45,605 bases of DNA from a virus: the IMG/VR virus record IMGVR_UViG_3300009183_000135, positions 1 through 45,605 of that record; one strand, given 5' to 3'. A model generated the notes under the pieces. The model saw nothing but the letters and a program-made list of their open reading frames with translations, was not told the origin of the DNA and did no database searches. Positions within the stretch are counted from its first letter, which is position 1; the number at the start of each line of letters is the position of its first letter. Positions 1-7,034 of the stretch are shown here, piece by piece. A program made the translations under genes and the position numbers.

Positions 1-84
1 CAAACACCTACAAATACTGAGACTCAAACTCAAACACCTACACAAACACCTACAAATACTGAGACTCAAACTCAAACACCTACA
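1..84 (+). repeat. 42-bp perfect tandem repeat (two copies) in the Thr/Pro stalk
   Basis: Bases 1-42 and 43-84 are identical. The unit begins caaacacctacaaatactga and encodes 14 residues (QTPTNTETQTQTPT). It is in frame with the gene, so gain or loss of a copy would change stalk length without breaking the frame. More degenerate repeats of the same kind continue to about position 205. Confidence 0.85.
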
Positions 85-741
85 CAAACTAACACGGAAA
101 CACCAACTCAAACACCAACTCAAACACCAACTAATACCAAAACACCAACTCAAACTCAAACACCAACTAATACCGAAACACCAACTCAAACTCCAACACC
201 AACAAGAACAAGATTCTCGTTCTCAGTTTCAACAGGGACCACTCAATACGATGCGTGTGATGCGTCACCTTCAATAACAATTTATGGTGAATTTGTAAAC
301 TTTGACGAAAATACGCAATTCTTTAATTCTCTTTATGGACCAGTGACGGTGAATATGACAGGTTATTATAAAAATTCAGGACAAGTAGTTGAGTTAGACT
401 CTAACGGTAACTATGTAGGAGTATTCTCATTATGTTCACTTTTAACTCAAACTCCAACACCTACACCAACAACAACACCTACAGCAACATTTGGGTATTA
501 CACATATATTTTAGGTACGGGATTAACAACAAACACCGCGTGTGCTGACTTTAGTTCCGCCCCTAATACTCTTTATGCACCAGTATCTCAAGGGACTGGT
601 CCTAATGTTGGCGAGTACTTATATGTTAATACTTCATTAACAACACCAGCCGCGGATGGTTACTATTCTAATGGTACTGCATGGTACTTAGTTAGTGGTG
701 GTTTAGGTCAAATTGGAAGTTCTGACCCTAATGGGTGCTAA
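1..741 (+). CDS. Thr/Pro-rich stalk protein with two Cys-containing modules (5' partial)
   Basis: Frame 1 is open from the first base, so the true start lies upstream of the window. The first ~70 residues are a low-complexity Thr/Pro/Gln/Asn stalk of the TPTQTPTNTET type. Next comes a compact module (RFSFSVSTG... to FSLCSLL, about residues 71-149), a short TPTPT linker and a second module ([10 protein letters not shown]... to SDPNGC) that reaches the stop. The two modules share a pattern (TG.T.., AC, LY, GYYxNG, late Cys) and look like diverged copies of one fold. The next gene is a close paralogue. Function is inferred only: an exposed virion fibre or decoration protein with a mucin-like stalk that could be O-glycosylated by the enzymes encoded just downstream. 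No signal peptide can be judged because the N-terminus is missing. Confidence 0.75.
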   Translation, partial: QTPTNTETQTQTPTQTPTNTETQTQTPTQTNTETPTQTPTQTPTNTKTPTQTQTPTNTETPTQTPTPTRTRFSFSVSTGTTQYDACDASPSITIYGEFVNFDENTQFFNSLYGPVTVNMTGYYKNSGQVVELDSNGNYVGVFSLCSLLTQTPTPTPTTTPTATFGYYTYILGTGLTTNTACADFSSAPNTLYAPVSQGTGPNVGEYLYVNTSLTTPAADGYYSNGTAWYLVSGGLGQIGSSDPNGC

Positions 742-799
742 GAACAAAATTAAAAAAATAAAAAATTAGAAATATTGAATCTAATAAACAAATACTTAG

Positions 800-807
800 T
801 ATTTATA
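800..807 (+). promoter_or_regulatory. TATTTATA late-promoter-like element
   Basis: TATTTATA lies 18 nt before the start codon at 826. It is one of twelve copies of TATTTAT found upstream of genes in coding orientation. Confidence 0.5.
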
Positions 808-825
808 TTATAAAAAGAAATCAAG

Positions 826-1926
826 ATGGCATGTAGCAAATATACCTTAACAAACACGGGTTCAACCGTTGTAAACTTCAATTATAGAAGATGTGACGAT
901 TCAATGTGGGAATACCAAGTTGAGTTATTACCAAACCAAACAAAAAATATTTGGTTAATAAACAACACTTATTCAATTGCACCGTCATTTGTTAATAGTG
1001 TGGTATTGGTTAATAATGGAGCATATCCAATGTATTATCCAACTAGTACCCCAACTCCGACAAAGACCGCAACTCCAACACCAACTTTAACACCAACAAA
1101 TACTCAAACGCCTGGAACAACACCTACACCAACTCCAACTACAACTAATACGGAGACACCAACTCAAACACCAACAACGACAACTACATTAACTGCAACT
1201 CCAACTAATACACCAACTCCAACTAATACGGAAACACCAACTCAAACACCAACAACCACAACAACATTAACTGCGACTCCAACACAAACAGGAACTGCGG
1301 CAGTTACACCAACTCCGACTCAAACTGAAACACCAACTAACACACCTACACCAACAAGAGCAAGATTTTCGTTCTCAGTTTCAACAGGTTTAACAAGTAA
1401 TGATGCATGTAACGCATCACCATCAATAACAATTTATGGTGAACTTGCAAACTTTGATGAAAATACACAATTCTTTAATTTAGTATACGGACCAGTAACT
1501 GTTAATATGACAGGTTGCTATTCAAACTCAGGACAAGTAGTTCAATTAAATTCAAATGGTAATGAAACAGGAGGATTCTCATTATGTTCATTATTACCAA
1601 CACAAACTCCAACACCAACTCATACTTCAACTCCAACTAACACACCTACAGTAACTACAACACCTACCGCAACATTCGGATATTATACTTATATTCTGGG
1701 AACAGGTTCAACATCAAATTTAGCATGTACCGACTTTAGTTCAGCACCTAACACACTTTATGTACCAGCATCTCAAGGACCTGGACCTAACATTGGTGAG
1801 ACATTATATGTTAACACAGGATTATCAATTGTGGCGGCAGATGGTTATTATTCTAACGGTACTGCATGGTATTTAGTTAGTGGTGGAGCTGGTTTAATTA
1901 CCGCTTCTGACCCTAACGGATGTTAA
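826..1926 (+). CDS. Thr/Pro-rich stalk protein with two Cys-containing modules
   Basis: A 366-residue paralogue of the upstream partial gene. Residues 1-~72 form a small globular N-terminal domain ([18 protein letters not shown]...), possibly the virion attachment part. Residues ~73-183 are an extended Thr/Pro-rich stalk with a 21-residue unit present twice. A Cys-containing module (RFSFSVSTG...FSLCSLL) follows, then a second TP linker and the [10 protein letters not shown]...SDPNGC module. Both C-terminal modules are clearly similar to those of the neighbour, so this is a tandem duplication. No enzymatic motif is visible. The start has an A-rich leader (aaaaagaaatcaag) and a TATTTATA element upstream, as for structural genes here. 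Best guess: a surface-exposed virion fibre or decoration protein and possible glycosylation substrate; this is inference. Confidence 0.8.
   Translation: MACSKYTLTNTGSTVVNFNYRRCDDSMWEYQVELLPNQTKNIWLINNTYSIAPSFVNSVVLVNNGAYPMYYPTSTPTPTKTATPTPTLTPTNTQTPGTTPTPTPTTTNTETPTQTPTTTTTLTATPTNTPTPTNTETPTQTPTTTTTLTATPTQTGTAAVTPTPTQTETPTNTPTPTRARFSFSVSTGLTSNDACNASPSITIYGELANFDENTQFFNLVYGPVTVNMTGCYSNSGQVVQLNSNGNETGGFSLCSLLPTQTPTPTHTSTPTNTPTVTTTPTATFGYYTYILGTGSTSNLACTDFSSAPNTLYVPASQGPGPNIGETLYVNTGLSIVAADGYYSNGTAWYLVSGGAGLITASDPNGC
1144..1284 (+). repeat. Two 63-bp repeats in the Thr/Pro stalk
   Basis: Bases 1144-1206 and 1222-1284 encode the same 21 residues ([15 protein letters not shown] then LTATPT), separated by a 5-codon spacer. 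The copies differ at a few synonymous sites, so they are older than the perfect 42-bp repeat of the upstream gene. Confidence 0.8.
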
Positions 1927-1950
1927 TAAAAAAAGAAAATTAATATATGT

Positions 1951-1982
1951 AAAAAACCCTTCACCTTCGTGGAGGGTTTTTT
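1951..1982 (+). terminator. Rho-independent terminator after the stalk genes
   Basis: AAAAAACCCTTCAC (1951-1964) pairs with GTGGAGGGTTTTTT (1969-1982) around a CTTC loop. The 14-bp stem has one G-U pair, and both the A-tract and T-tract are inside it. It separates the stalk protein genes from the glycosyltransferase operon and could also work on the minus strand. Confidence 0.85.
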
Positions 1983-2007
1983 ATTTTTAGGGTAAAATAT
2001 AACATAC

Positions 2008-3273
2008 ATGAAGATTTTTATCCAAATTGCCTCATACAGAGACCCGCAGTTAATCCCAACAATTAAAGACATGTTGGAAAACGCCAAAAAACCAAATAAC
2101 TTAGTTTTCGGTATTGCAAGACAATACAGTGAAGAAGACGGTTTTGATAATTTAGATGAGTATAAAAACGACAAAAGATTTAGAATTTTAGATATTCCTT
2201 ATCAAGATTCTAAAGGTGTTTGTTGGGCGAGACACCAAGTTCAACAACTTTACAAAGGTGAAACTTATACACTACAAATAGATTCTCACATGAGATTTGT
2301 TAAGGATTGGGACGATATCCTTATCAAAATGATAAAGGGGTTACAGAAGGACGGGTATAAGAAGCCTCTACTTACGGGCTACGTTCCTTCTTTTGACCCC
2401 GAAAATGACCCAGCAGGAAGAGCCCCTGATGCATGGAGAATGGTTTTTGACCGATTCATTCCTGAAGGTGCAGTATTCTTCTTACCTGAAACAATTCCAG
2501 GTTGGAAAGATTTAAAAAAACCTGTAACATCAAGATTCTACTCAGCTCACTTCTGTTTTACATTAGGACAATTCTCAACTGAAGTTCAGCACAACCCTGA
2601 ATATTATTTCCACGGAGAAGAAATTTCAATTGCTGCAAGAGCTTACACTTGGGGTTATGATTTATTCCACCCACATATTCCTGTTGTTTACCACGAATAC
2701 ACTCGTAAAGGTAGAACAAAACAATGGGATGATGACAAAGGTTGGGGTGAAAGAAACAGAGTATCTCATTTAACAAATAGAAAATTATTTGGTATGGATG
2801 GTGAAATTCAAGAAGGTCATGATGGTCCTTATGGTTTTGGTACCGTTAGAACTTTAACCGAGTATGAAAAATATGCAGGTATCTTATTCCAAAAAAGAGC
2901 AATTGACAAATATACTTTAGATAAAAACTATCCACCAAACCCATATAATTTTGAGACAGAACAAGAATGGAAAGATAGTTTCTGTATGATGTTTAAACAT
3001 TGTATTGATATCGGATATTCTCAAGTACCTGAAACGGATTATGATTTTTGGGTTGTTGCATTCCATAACGATAAAGACGAAACTTTATACAGAAAAGATG
3101 CAGACAAGAATGAAATTGCAGGATTTATGAGAGACCCTGATAAGTATTGTAAAGTGTGGAGAGAATTCCAAACAGATGAATTACCTTCTTACTGGGTAGT
3201 ATGGCCTTACTCAGAATCAAAAGGATGGTGTGATAGAATTACAGGCAGATTAACCCACAACCACGTTAGTTAA
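2008..3273 (+). CDS. Glycosyltransferase of the Skp1-type GlcNAc-transferase family
   Basis: A 421-residue protein. The N-terminus (IFIQIASYRDPQLIPTI), the segment GVCWARHQVQQLY and the metal-site motif IDSHMRF (residues 91-97) match the GlcNAc glycosyltransferase family whose best known member adds GlcNAc to hydroxyproline of the eukaryotic protein Skp1 (established family knowledge). A GT-A fold using UDP-GlcNAc is expected, with no signal peptide or membrane segment, so it should act in the host cytoplasm. It is the first gene of a four-gene set; the next start overlaps its stop (TAATG). A degenerate TATTTTTA lies 18 nt before the ATG. The likely substrate is a phage protein, perhaps the Thr/Pro-rich proteins encoded upstream. 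Donor and acceptor are inferred. Confidence 0.8.
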   Translation: MKIFIQIASYRDPQLIPTIKDMLENAKKPNNLVFGIARQYSEEDGFDNLDEYKNDKRFRILDIPYQDSKGVCWARHQVQQLYKGETYTLQIDSHMRFVKDWDDILIKMIKGLQKDGYKKPLLTGYVPSFDPENDPAGRAPDAWRMVFDRFIPEGAVFFLPETIPGWKDLKKPVTSRFYSAHFCFTLGQFSTEVQHNPEYYFHGEEISIAARAYTWGYDLFHPHIPVVYHEYTRKGRTKQWDDDKGWGERNRVSHLTNRKLFGMDGEIQEGHDGPYGFGTVRTLTEYEKYAGILFQKRAIDKYTLDKNYPPNPYNFETEQEWKDSFCMMFKHCIDIGYSQVPETDYDFWVVAFHNDKDETLYRKDADKNEIAGFMRDPDKYCKVWREFQTDELPSYWVVWPYSESKGWCDRITGRLTHNHVS

Positions 3274-4007
3274 TGAATATTACCAACATTCCCAAATTTG
3301 TCGTTAATTTAGAAAGACGACCTGACCGATTAGACCATATTCAAAAAGAGATGGACTATATGGGATGGGATTACGAATTATTTAAAGCTGTTGATTTAAA
3401 CAATCACGGAGGATGTACTTTATCTCATACAGGAATTATTAAACTTGCTAAAGAGAGGGGATACGACTCTGTGATGGTTATTGAAGATGATTGTACTTTT
3501 TTACCATACTCAAAAGACTTAATTAATAAAATTGAAACTGAAAGTGGTGAATTTGAATATGGTATTATCAATCTTTCTCCTACTTTAAACAGACCTGTTC
3601 TTCGTAGTAAAGAACAACCTTTGTTTTTAGATATAACAAATTTACCCCCAAAACAAGAACACGAAAGAGGTATATTTGCAACTAATATGATGATTTATCA
3701 TAGTTCAATCTATGATAATGTATTAGAGATGGAAATACCTGAAAAATTAGGGTACTACGCAATTGATGATTACATCTATCAATTTGTATTACCAATCAAA
3801 CAAAGTTATTGTCCAATTTTACCATTGGCTCCTCAGATGAGTAGTTGGTCTGATGTGTCACAAGGACAATACAATAATTTTTACACTCAAACTTATAATT
3901 GGAATTTATATAGTCCGTGTAAAATTCCACCACAATATTTAAGTGGAATATTAACCCAAGAATTAAAAAACAATAAAGAACACAATCAATTCACATATGT
4001 CAACTAA
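3273..4007 (+). CDS. Glycosyltransferase family 25 protein
   Basis: 244 residues. It starts with the GT25 signature KFVVNLERRPDRL (residues 8-20), followed by AVDLNNHGGCTLSH (39-52) and the acidic motif VIEDDCTF (69-76). All three are typical of LPS galactosyltransferases and of the collagen beta-galactosyltransferase family. It shares one base with the preceding stop and overlaps the next gene by 11 nt, so translation is probably coupled. It is expected to be a soluble cytoplasmic enzyme using a UDP-sugar, and could extend a first sugar added by a neighbouring enzyme. Sugar specificity cannot be told from the sequence. Confidence 0.8.
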   Translation: MNITNIPKFVVNLERRPDRLDHIQKEMDYMGWDYELFKAVDLNNHGGCTLSHTGIIKLAKERGYDSVMVIEDDCTFLPYSKDLINKIETESGEFEYGIINLSPTLNRPVLRSKEQPLFLDITNLPPKQEHERGIFATNMMIYHSSIYDNVLEMEIPEKLGYYAIDDYIYQFVLPIKQSYCPILPLAPQMSSWSDVSQGQYNNFYTQTYNWNLYSPCKIPPQYLSGILTQELKNNKEHNQFTYVN

Positions 4008-4884
4008 AGTTAAATTTATCACATCAATCTATAGTGATTTGTATGGCACCGAATACGGTGGTAGAATGAATAGAGGGGGTCACTATAGTTATAGTTTATT
4101 ATCTCTTTTAAAAATGACCGACGCAGATTTCTTATGTTATACGTCTGAAAGAGAAATAGAACCATTAAAAAAATTCTTTTACGAAACACATTCAATATCA
4201 TCTGAGAAATTAAAGTTTGAAATTTTTGATATTTCAACAACTAAATTCCAACATTTAATTAAAGAATATAAAAATGTTGAGCAAACTAAAAAATCTGATA
4301 GATGTGTTGAAATTCAATATTCTAAATTTCATTGGTGGTGGAATGAAGATAAATCTTACGACTATTATTATTGGATTGATGCGGGTTTATCTCATTGTGG
4401 ATTAGTTCCTGTAAAATATTTAAGTGGTACTCATCCAGAGCAAAGATACTATGAATGTAGTTTGTTTAATAATGATTTTTTACATAACATGATTGAGGAT
4501 ACTGGTGATAAGTTTTTAATACTCGGTAAAGAAAATGATAGAAACTTTTGGTCACAAACTTTAGACCCTAAGTGGTACAAAGAATATGATAGAAGTCTTC
4601 ATATTATTGGTGGATTGTTTGGAGGTCACAGAGACAAGTGGGATGAAATTGTAAATTTATTTGAAGATTATGCTGAAAAAACTATAATAGATGCGAAGAA
4701 CTTACACCATGAAGAACCAATTATGACTTTAATGTATTTCAATCATAAAGAATTATTTGAAAGAAAACATTTTGATATTTGGTGGTGTAGAGATAATGCA
4801 CCCGCAGGAGTGACAGATGAAATGTTCACATTAAATAAAAGTTTTTATAAAATTTTAGAAGAATTCAATAGAATATATGAGTAA
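3997..4884 (+). CDS. HtrL/YibB-like putative glycosyltransferase
   Basis: 295 residues. It is recognised mainly by similarity to the N-terminal half of the next gene product. Shared features are a start of the form FITSIYSD.. versus LVTGIWDIG.., an acidic motif YYYWIDAGLSH (residues 124-134) versus YMFWIDGGLTN, the segment GGLFGG versus GGFFGG, and a late HHEEPIMTLMYF versus GTEESIFSIMCY. These are hallmarks of the HtrL/YibB (WlaTC) family, found in polysaccharide loci and thought to be glycosyltransferases. It overlaps both neighbours in the operon. Donor and acceptor are unknown. Confidence 0.65.
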   Translation: MSTKVKFITSIYSDLYGTEYGGRMNRGGHYSYSLLSLLKMTDADFLCYTSEREIEPLKKFFYETHSISSEKLKFEIFDISTTKFQHLIKEYKNVEQTKKSDRCVEIQYSKFHWWWNEDKSYDYYYWIDAGLSHCGLVPVKYLSGTHPEQRYYECSLFNNDFLHNMIEDTGDKFLILGKENDRNFWSQTLDPKWYKEYDRSLHIIGGLFGGHRDKWDEIVNLFEDYAEKTIIDAKNLHHEEPIMTLMYFNHKELFERKHFDIWWCRDNAPAGVTDEMFTLNKSFYKILEEFNRIYE

Positions 4885-6553
4885 TATAACATTAGTAACA
4901 GGTATATGGGACATTGGTAGAGGAGAACTATCAGAAGGTTGGTCAAGACCTTACCAACATTATTTAGACCAATTTGAAAAATTATTACAAGTTGAGGAAA
5001 ACTTAATAATTTTTGGTGATGAAGAATTAAAAGAGTTTGTTTTTAAAAGAAGAGACCAATCAAATACTCAATTTATTGTTAGACCATTATCATGGTTTAG
5101 AGATTCTGAATTCTTTGATAAAATACAAAAAATTAGAACCAATGATGAGTGGGCTAATTTATCAGGATGGTTAAAAGAATCAACCCAAGGTAGATTAGAA
5201 AATTATAATCCATTAGTTATGTCTAAAGTATTTTTGCTACACGATGCAAAAATAATGGACCAGTTTGATTCAGAATATATGTTTTGGATTGATGGTGGTT
5301 TAACTAATACTGTTCATCCAGGTTATTTTACTCATGATAAAGTTTTGGATAATTTATCAAAATACATTTCAAAATTTTCATTCGTTTGTTTTCCTTACGA
5401 TGCGGAAAATGAAATTCACGGATTTGAATATAATAAGTTAAATTCAATTGCGGGTGCCAAAGTTAATAAAGTCGCAAGAGGTGGGTTCTTTGGTGGTCCA
5501 AAACACACTATTGGTGATATTAACGGAATTTATTATGGATTATTAAAATCAACTTTAGATGAAGGGTATATGGGTACTGAAGAATCAATTTTCAGTATTA
5601 TGTGTTATAAACATTCAGATTTGGTAAATTATTTTGAAATTGAATCTAACGGTTTAGTTGGTAAATTTTTTGAGGACTTGAAGAATAATAACCTTACACC
5701 TAAATCAGAAAATGTTAACAAATCTACAAATAGTTTAGATGTTAATAAAGTTGGTTTGTATGTCATCACATTTAATAGTCCAAAACAATTTCAAACATTA
5801 ATTGATTCAATGAATGCTTATGATAAGGATTATATTATAAAAACTAAAAAGTTTTTATTGGATAATTCTACCGACACATCCACATTTGATGATTACGCCA
5901 GAATTTGTCAAGAATATGGATTTGAACACATTAAAAAAGATAATTTAGGTATTTGTGGTGGAAGACAATGGATTGCCGAACATTTTGAAGAAAAGACCGA
6001 TTTAGATTTTTATTTATTTTTTGAAGATGATATGTTTTTCTATCCAAATGAAGGTCATGTTTGTAGAAATGGGTTTAATAGATATGTTCCTAATTTATAT
6101 TCAAAAACATTACAAATTGCAAAAAAAGAAAACTTTGATTTTTTAAAGTTAAACTTTAGTGAGTTCTTTGGTGATAATGGTACTCAGTGGTCTTGGTATA
6201 ATGTACCACAAGTGGTTAGAGAAAAATATTGGCCAGGTAAAAATAGATTACCTGAACAAGGTATTGACCCAAATGCACCTAAAGCTGTTTATGATTCTAT
6301 TAGAACATTCCAAGGTATACCTTATGTTACGGGTGAAGTGTATTATTGTAACTGGCCACAAATTGTGACCAGAACAGGTAATAAGAAAATGTTTTTAGAT
6401 ACAACTTGGGCACACCCATTTGAACAAACATGGATGAGTCATATGTATCAGTTAGTTAAAGAAGGAAATTTATATCCTGGCTTACTACTTATGACACCAA
6501 CAGAACACGATAGGTTTGAACATTACGAAAGAAGTTTAAGAAAAGAGTCATAA
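4877..6553 (+). CDS. Two-domain glycosyltransferase: HtrL/YibB-like plus GT2-like
   Basis: 558 residues. Residues 1-~270 form an HtrL/YibB-like domain (TLVTGIWDIGRGE at the N-terminus, FWIDGG near 136-141, GGFFGG, TEESIFS). A polar linker (~270-290) leads to a second domain with VGLYVITFNSPKQF, a DNLGICGGRQW segment and the acidic motif FFEDDMFF (EDD at 383-385), typical of GT-A enzymes of the GT2 type. The C-terminal part has Trp-rich segments and no membrane helix. It is the last gene of the four-gene operon, overlapping the previous one by 8 nt. Two active sites in one chain suggest sequential sugar additions, which is inference. Confidence 0.7.
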   Translation: MSNITLVTGIWDIGRGELSEGWSRPYQHYLDQFEKLLQVEENLIIFGDEELKEFVFKRRDQSNTQFIVRPLSWFRDSEFFDKIQKIRTNDEWANLSGWLKESTQGRLENYNPLVMSKVFLLHDAKIMDQFDSEYMFWIDGGLTNTVHPGYFTHDKVLDNLSKYISKFSFVCFPYDAENEIHGFEYNKLNSIAGAKVNKVARGGFFGGPKHTIGDINGIYYGLLKSTLDEGYMGTEESIFSIMCYKHSDLVNYFEIESNGLVGKFFEDLKNNNLTPKSENVNKSTNSLDVNKVGLYVITFNSPKQFQTLIDSMNAYDKDYIIKTKKFLLDNSTDTSTFDDYARICQEYGFEHIKKDNLGICGGRQWIAEHFEEKTDLDFYLFFEDDMFFYPNEGHVCRNGFNRYVPNLYSKTLQIAKKENFDFLKLNFSEFFGDNGTQWSWYNVPQVVREKYWPGKNRLPEQGIDPNAPKAVYDSIRTFQGIPYVTGEVYYCNWPQIVTRTGNKKMFLDTTWAHPFEQTWMSHMYQLVKEGNLYPGLLLMTPTEHDRFEHYERSLRKES

Positions 6554-6558
6554 CAATA

Positions 6559-6565
6559 TATTTAT
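6559..6565 (+). promoter_or_regulatory. TATTTAT late-promoter-like element
   Basis: Copy of the motif (TATTTATT) only 4 nt before the ATG at 6570. If it is a -10 box, the transcript would be leaderless or nearly so. Confidence 0.4.
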
Positions 6566-6569
6566 TGTT

Positions 6570-6947
6570 ATGGAATTCTTTATCAAACAAAACGCAACAC
6601 TCCCTGTATTAAAAATGCAGGTAGTTAAAGACGGAAGGTCAGGATATCTTCAACTAATGGAGGACTTGGCGGTTTCAACAATCTTTTTTACTATGGTAGA
6701 AGTAGAAACAGGAATTCCTAAAATTGTGTCGGCACCTGCAGAAATAGTAAATTTAATTTTACCTTTAGGTGCTGAACCCGAATATTATATTTATTTCAAA
6801 TTTAGTTCAAGGGATACAAATACCCCAGGTCGATATGTAGGTCAGTTTTTAATTAAGAATGACGAAGGTAATTTGATTCTACCTATTAGAGAAGAGTTAT
6901 ATATTAATATTCAACCAAGTTTTATTTCAGAAACTGCTTGTTGTTAA
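6570..6947 (+). CDS. Small probable virion protein, Ig-like fold suspected
   Basis: 125 residues, rich in alternating hydrophobic strands (LPVLKMQVVKDGR, YYIYFKFSSRDT, GRYVGQFLIKNDEG, LPIREELYINI) and ending in a CC pair. The strand pattern resembles N-terminal domains of phage baseplate upper proteins (BppU type), which hold receptor-binding proteins, but this is by eye only. It sits alone between the glycosyltransferases and the polymerase with its own promoter-like element, which points to a late structural gene. Confidence 0.6.
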   Translation: MEFFIKQNATLPVLKMQVVKDGRSGYLQLMEDLAVSTIFFTMVEVETGIPKIVSAPAEIVNLILPLGAEPEYYIYFKFSSRDTNTPGRYVGQFLIKNDEGNLILPIREELYINIQPSFISETACC

Positions 6948-6972
6948 TTTGATTACTAAGTTTTTTATTTTA

Positions 6973-6979
6973 TATTTAT
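6973..6979 (+). promoter_or_regulatory. TATTTAT late-promoter-like element before the polymerase gene
   Basis: TATTTATC in coding orientation, 55 nt before the start at 7035. The 5' untranslated region it implies would contain the hairpin at 6993-7010. Confidence 0.4.
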
Positions 6980-6992
6980 CATAGAAGGTAAA

Positions 6993-7010
6993 TTTCACGA
7001 TGGTGTGAAA
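6993..7010 (+). promoter_or_regulatory. Hairpin in the leader of the DNA polymerase gene
   Basis: TTTCAC (6993-6998) and GTGAAA (7005-7010) form a 6-bp stem around the loop GATGGT, ending 24 nt before the polymerase ATG. In T4 and RB69 the polymerase represses its own translation by binding a leader hairpin. This hairpin is in a similar place, but its loop does not resemble the T4 operator, so the role is only a suggestion. Confidence 0.4.
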
Positions 7011-7034
7011 GCTAATAAACCAACTATATAACTT

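Noticed and set aside
1-205. Short regular repeats that could suggest a CRISPR array
   Set aside because: The repeats are in frame, encode Thr/Pro stalk sequence, have no unique spacers of constant length, and there are no cas genes.
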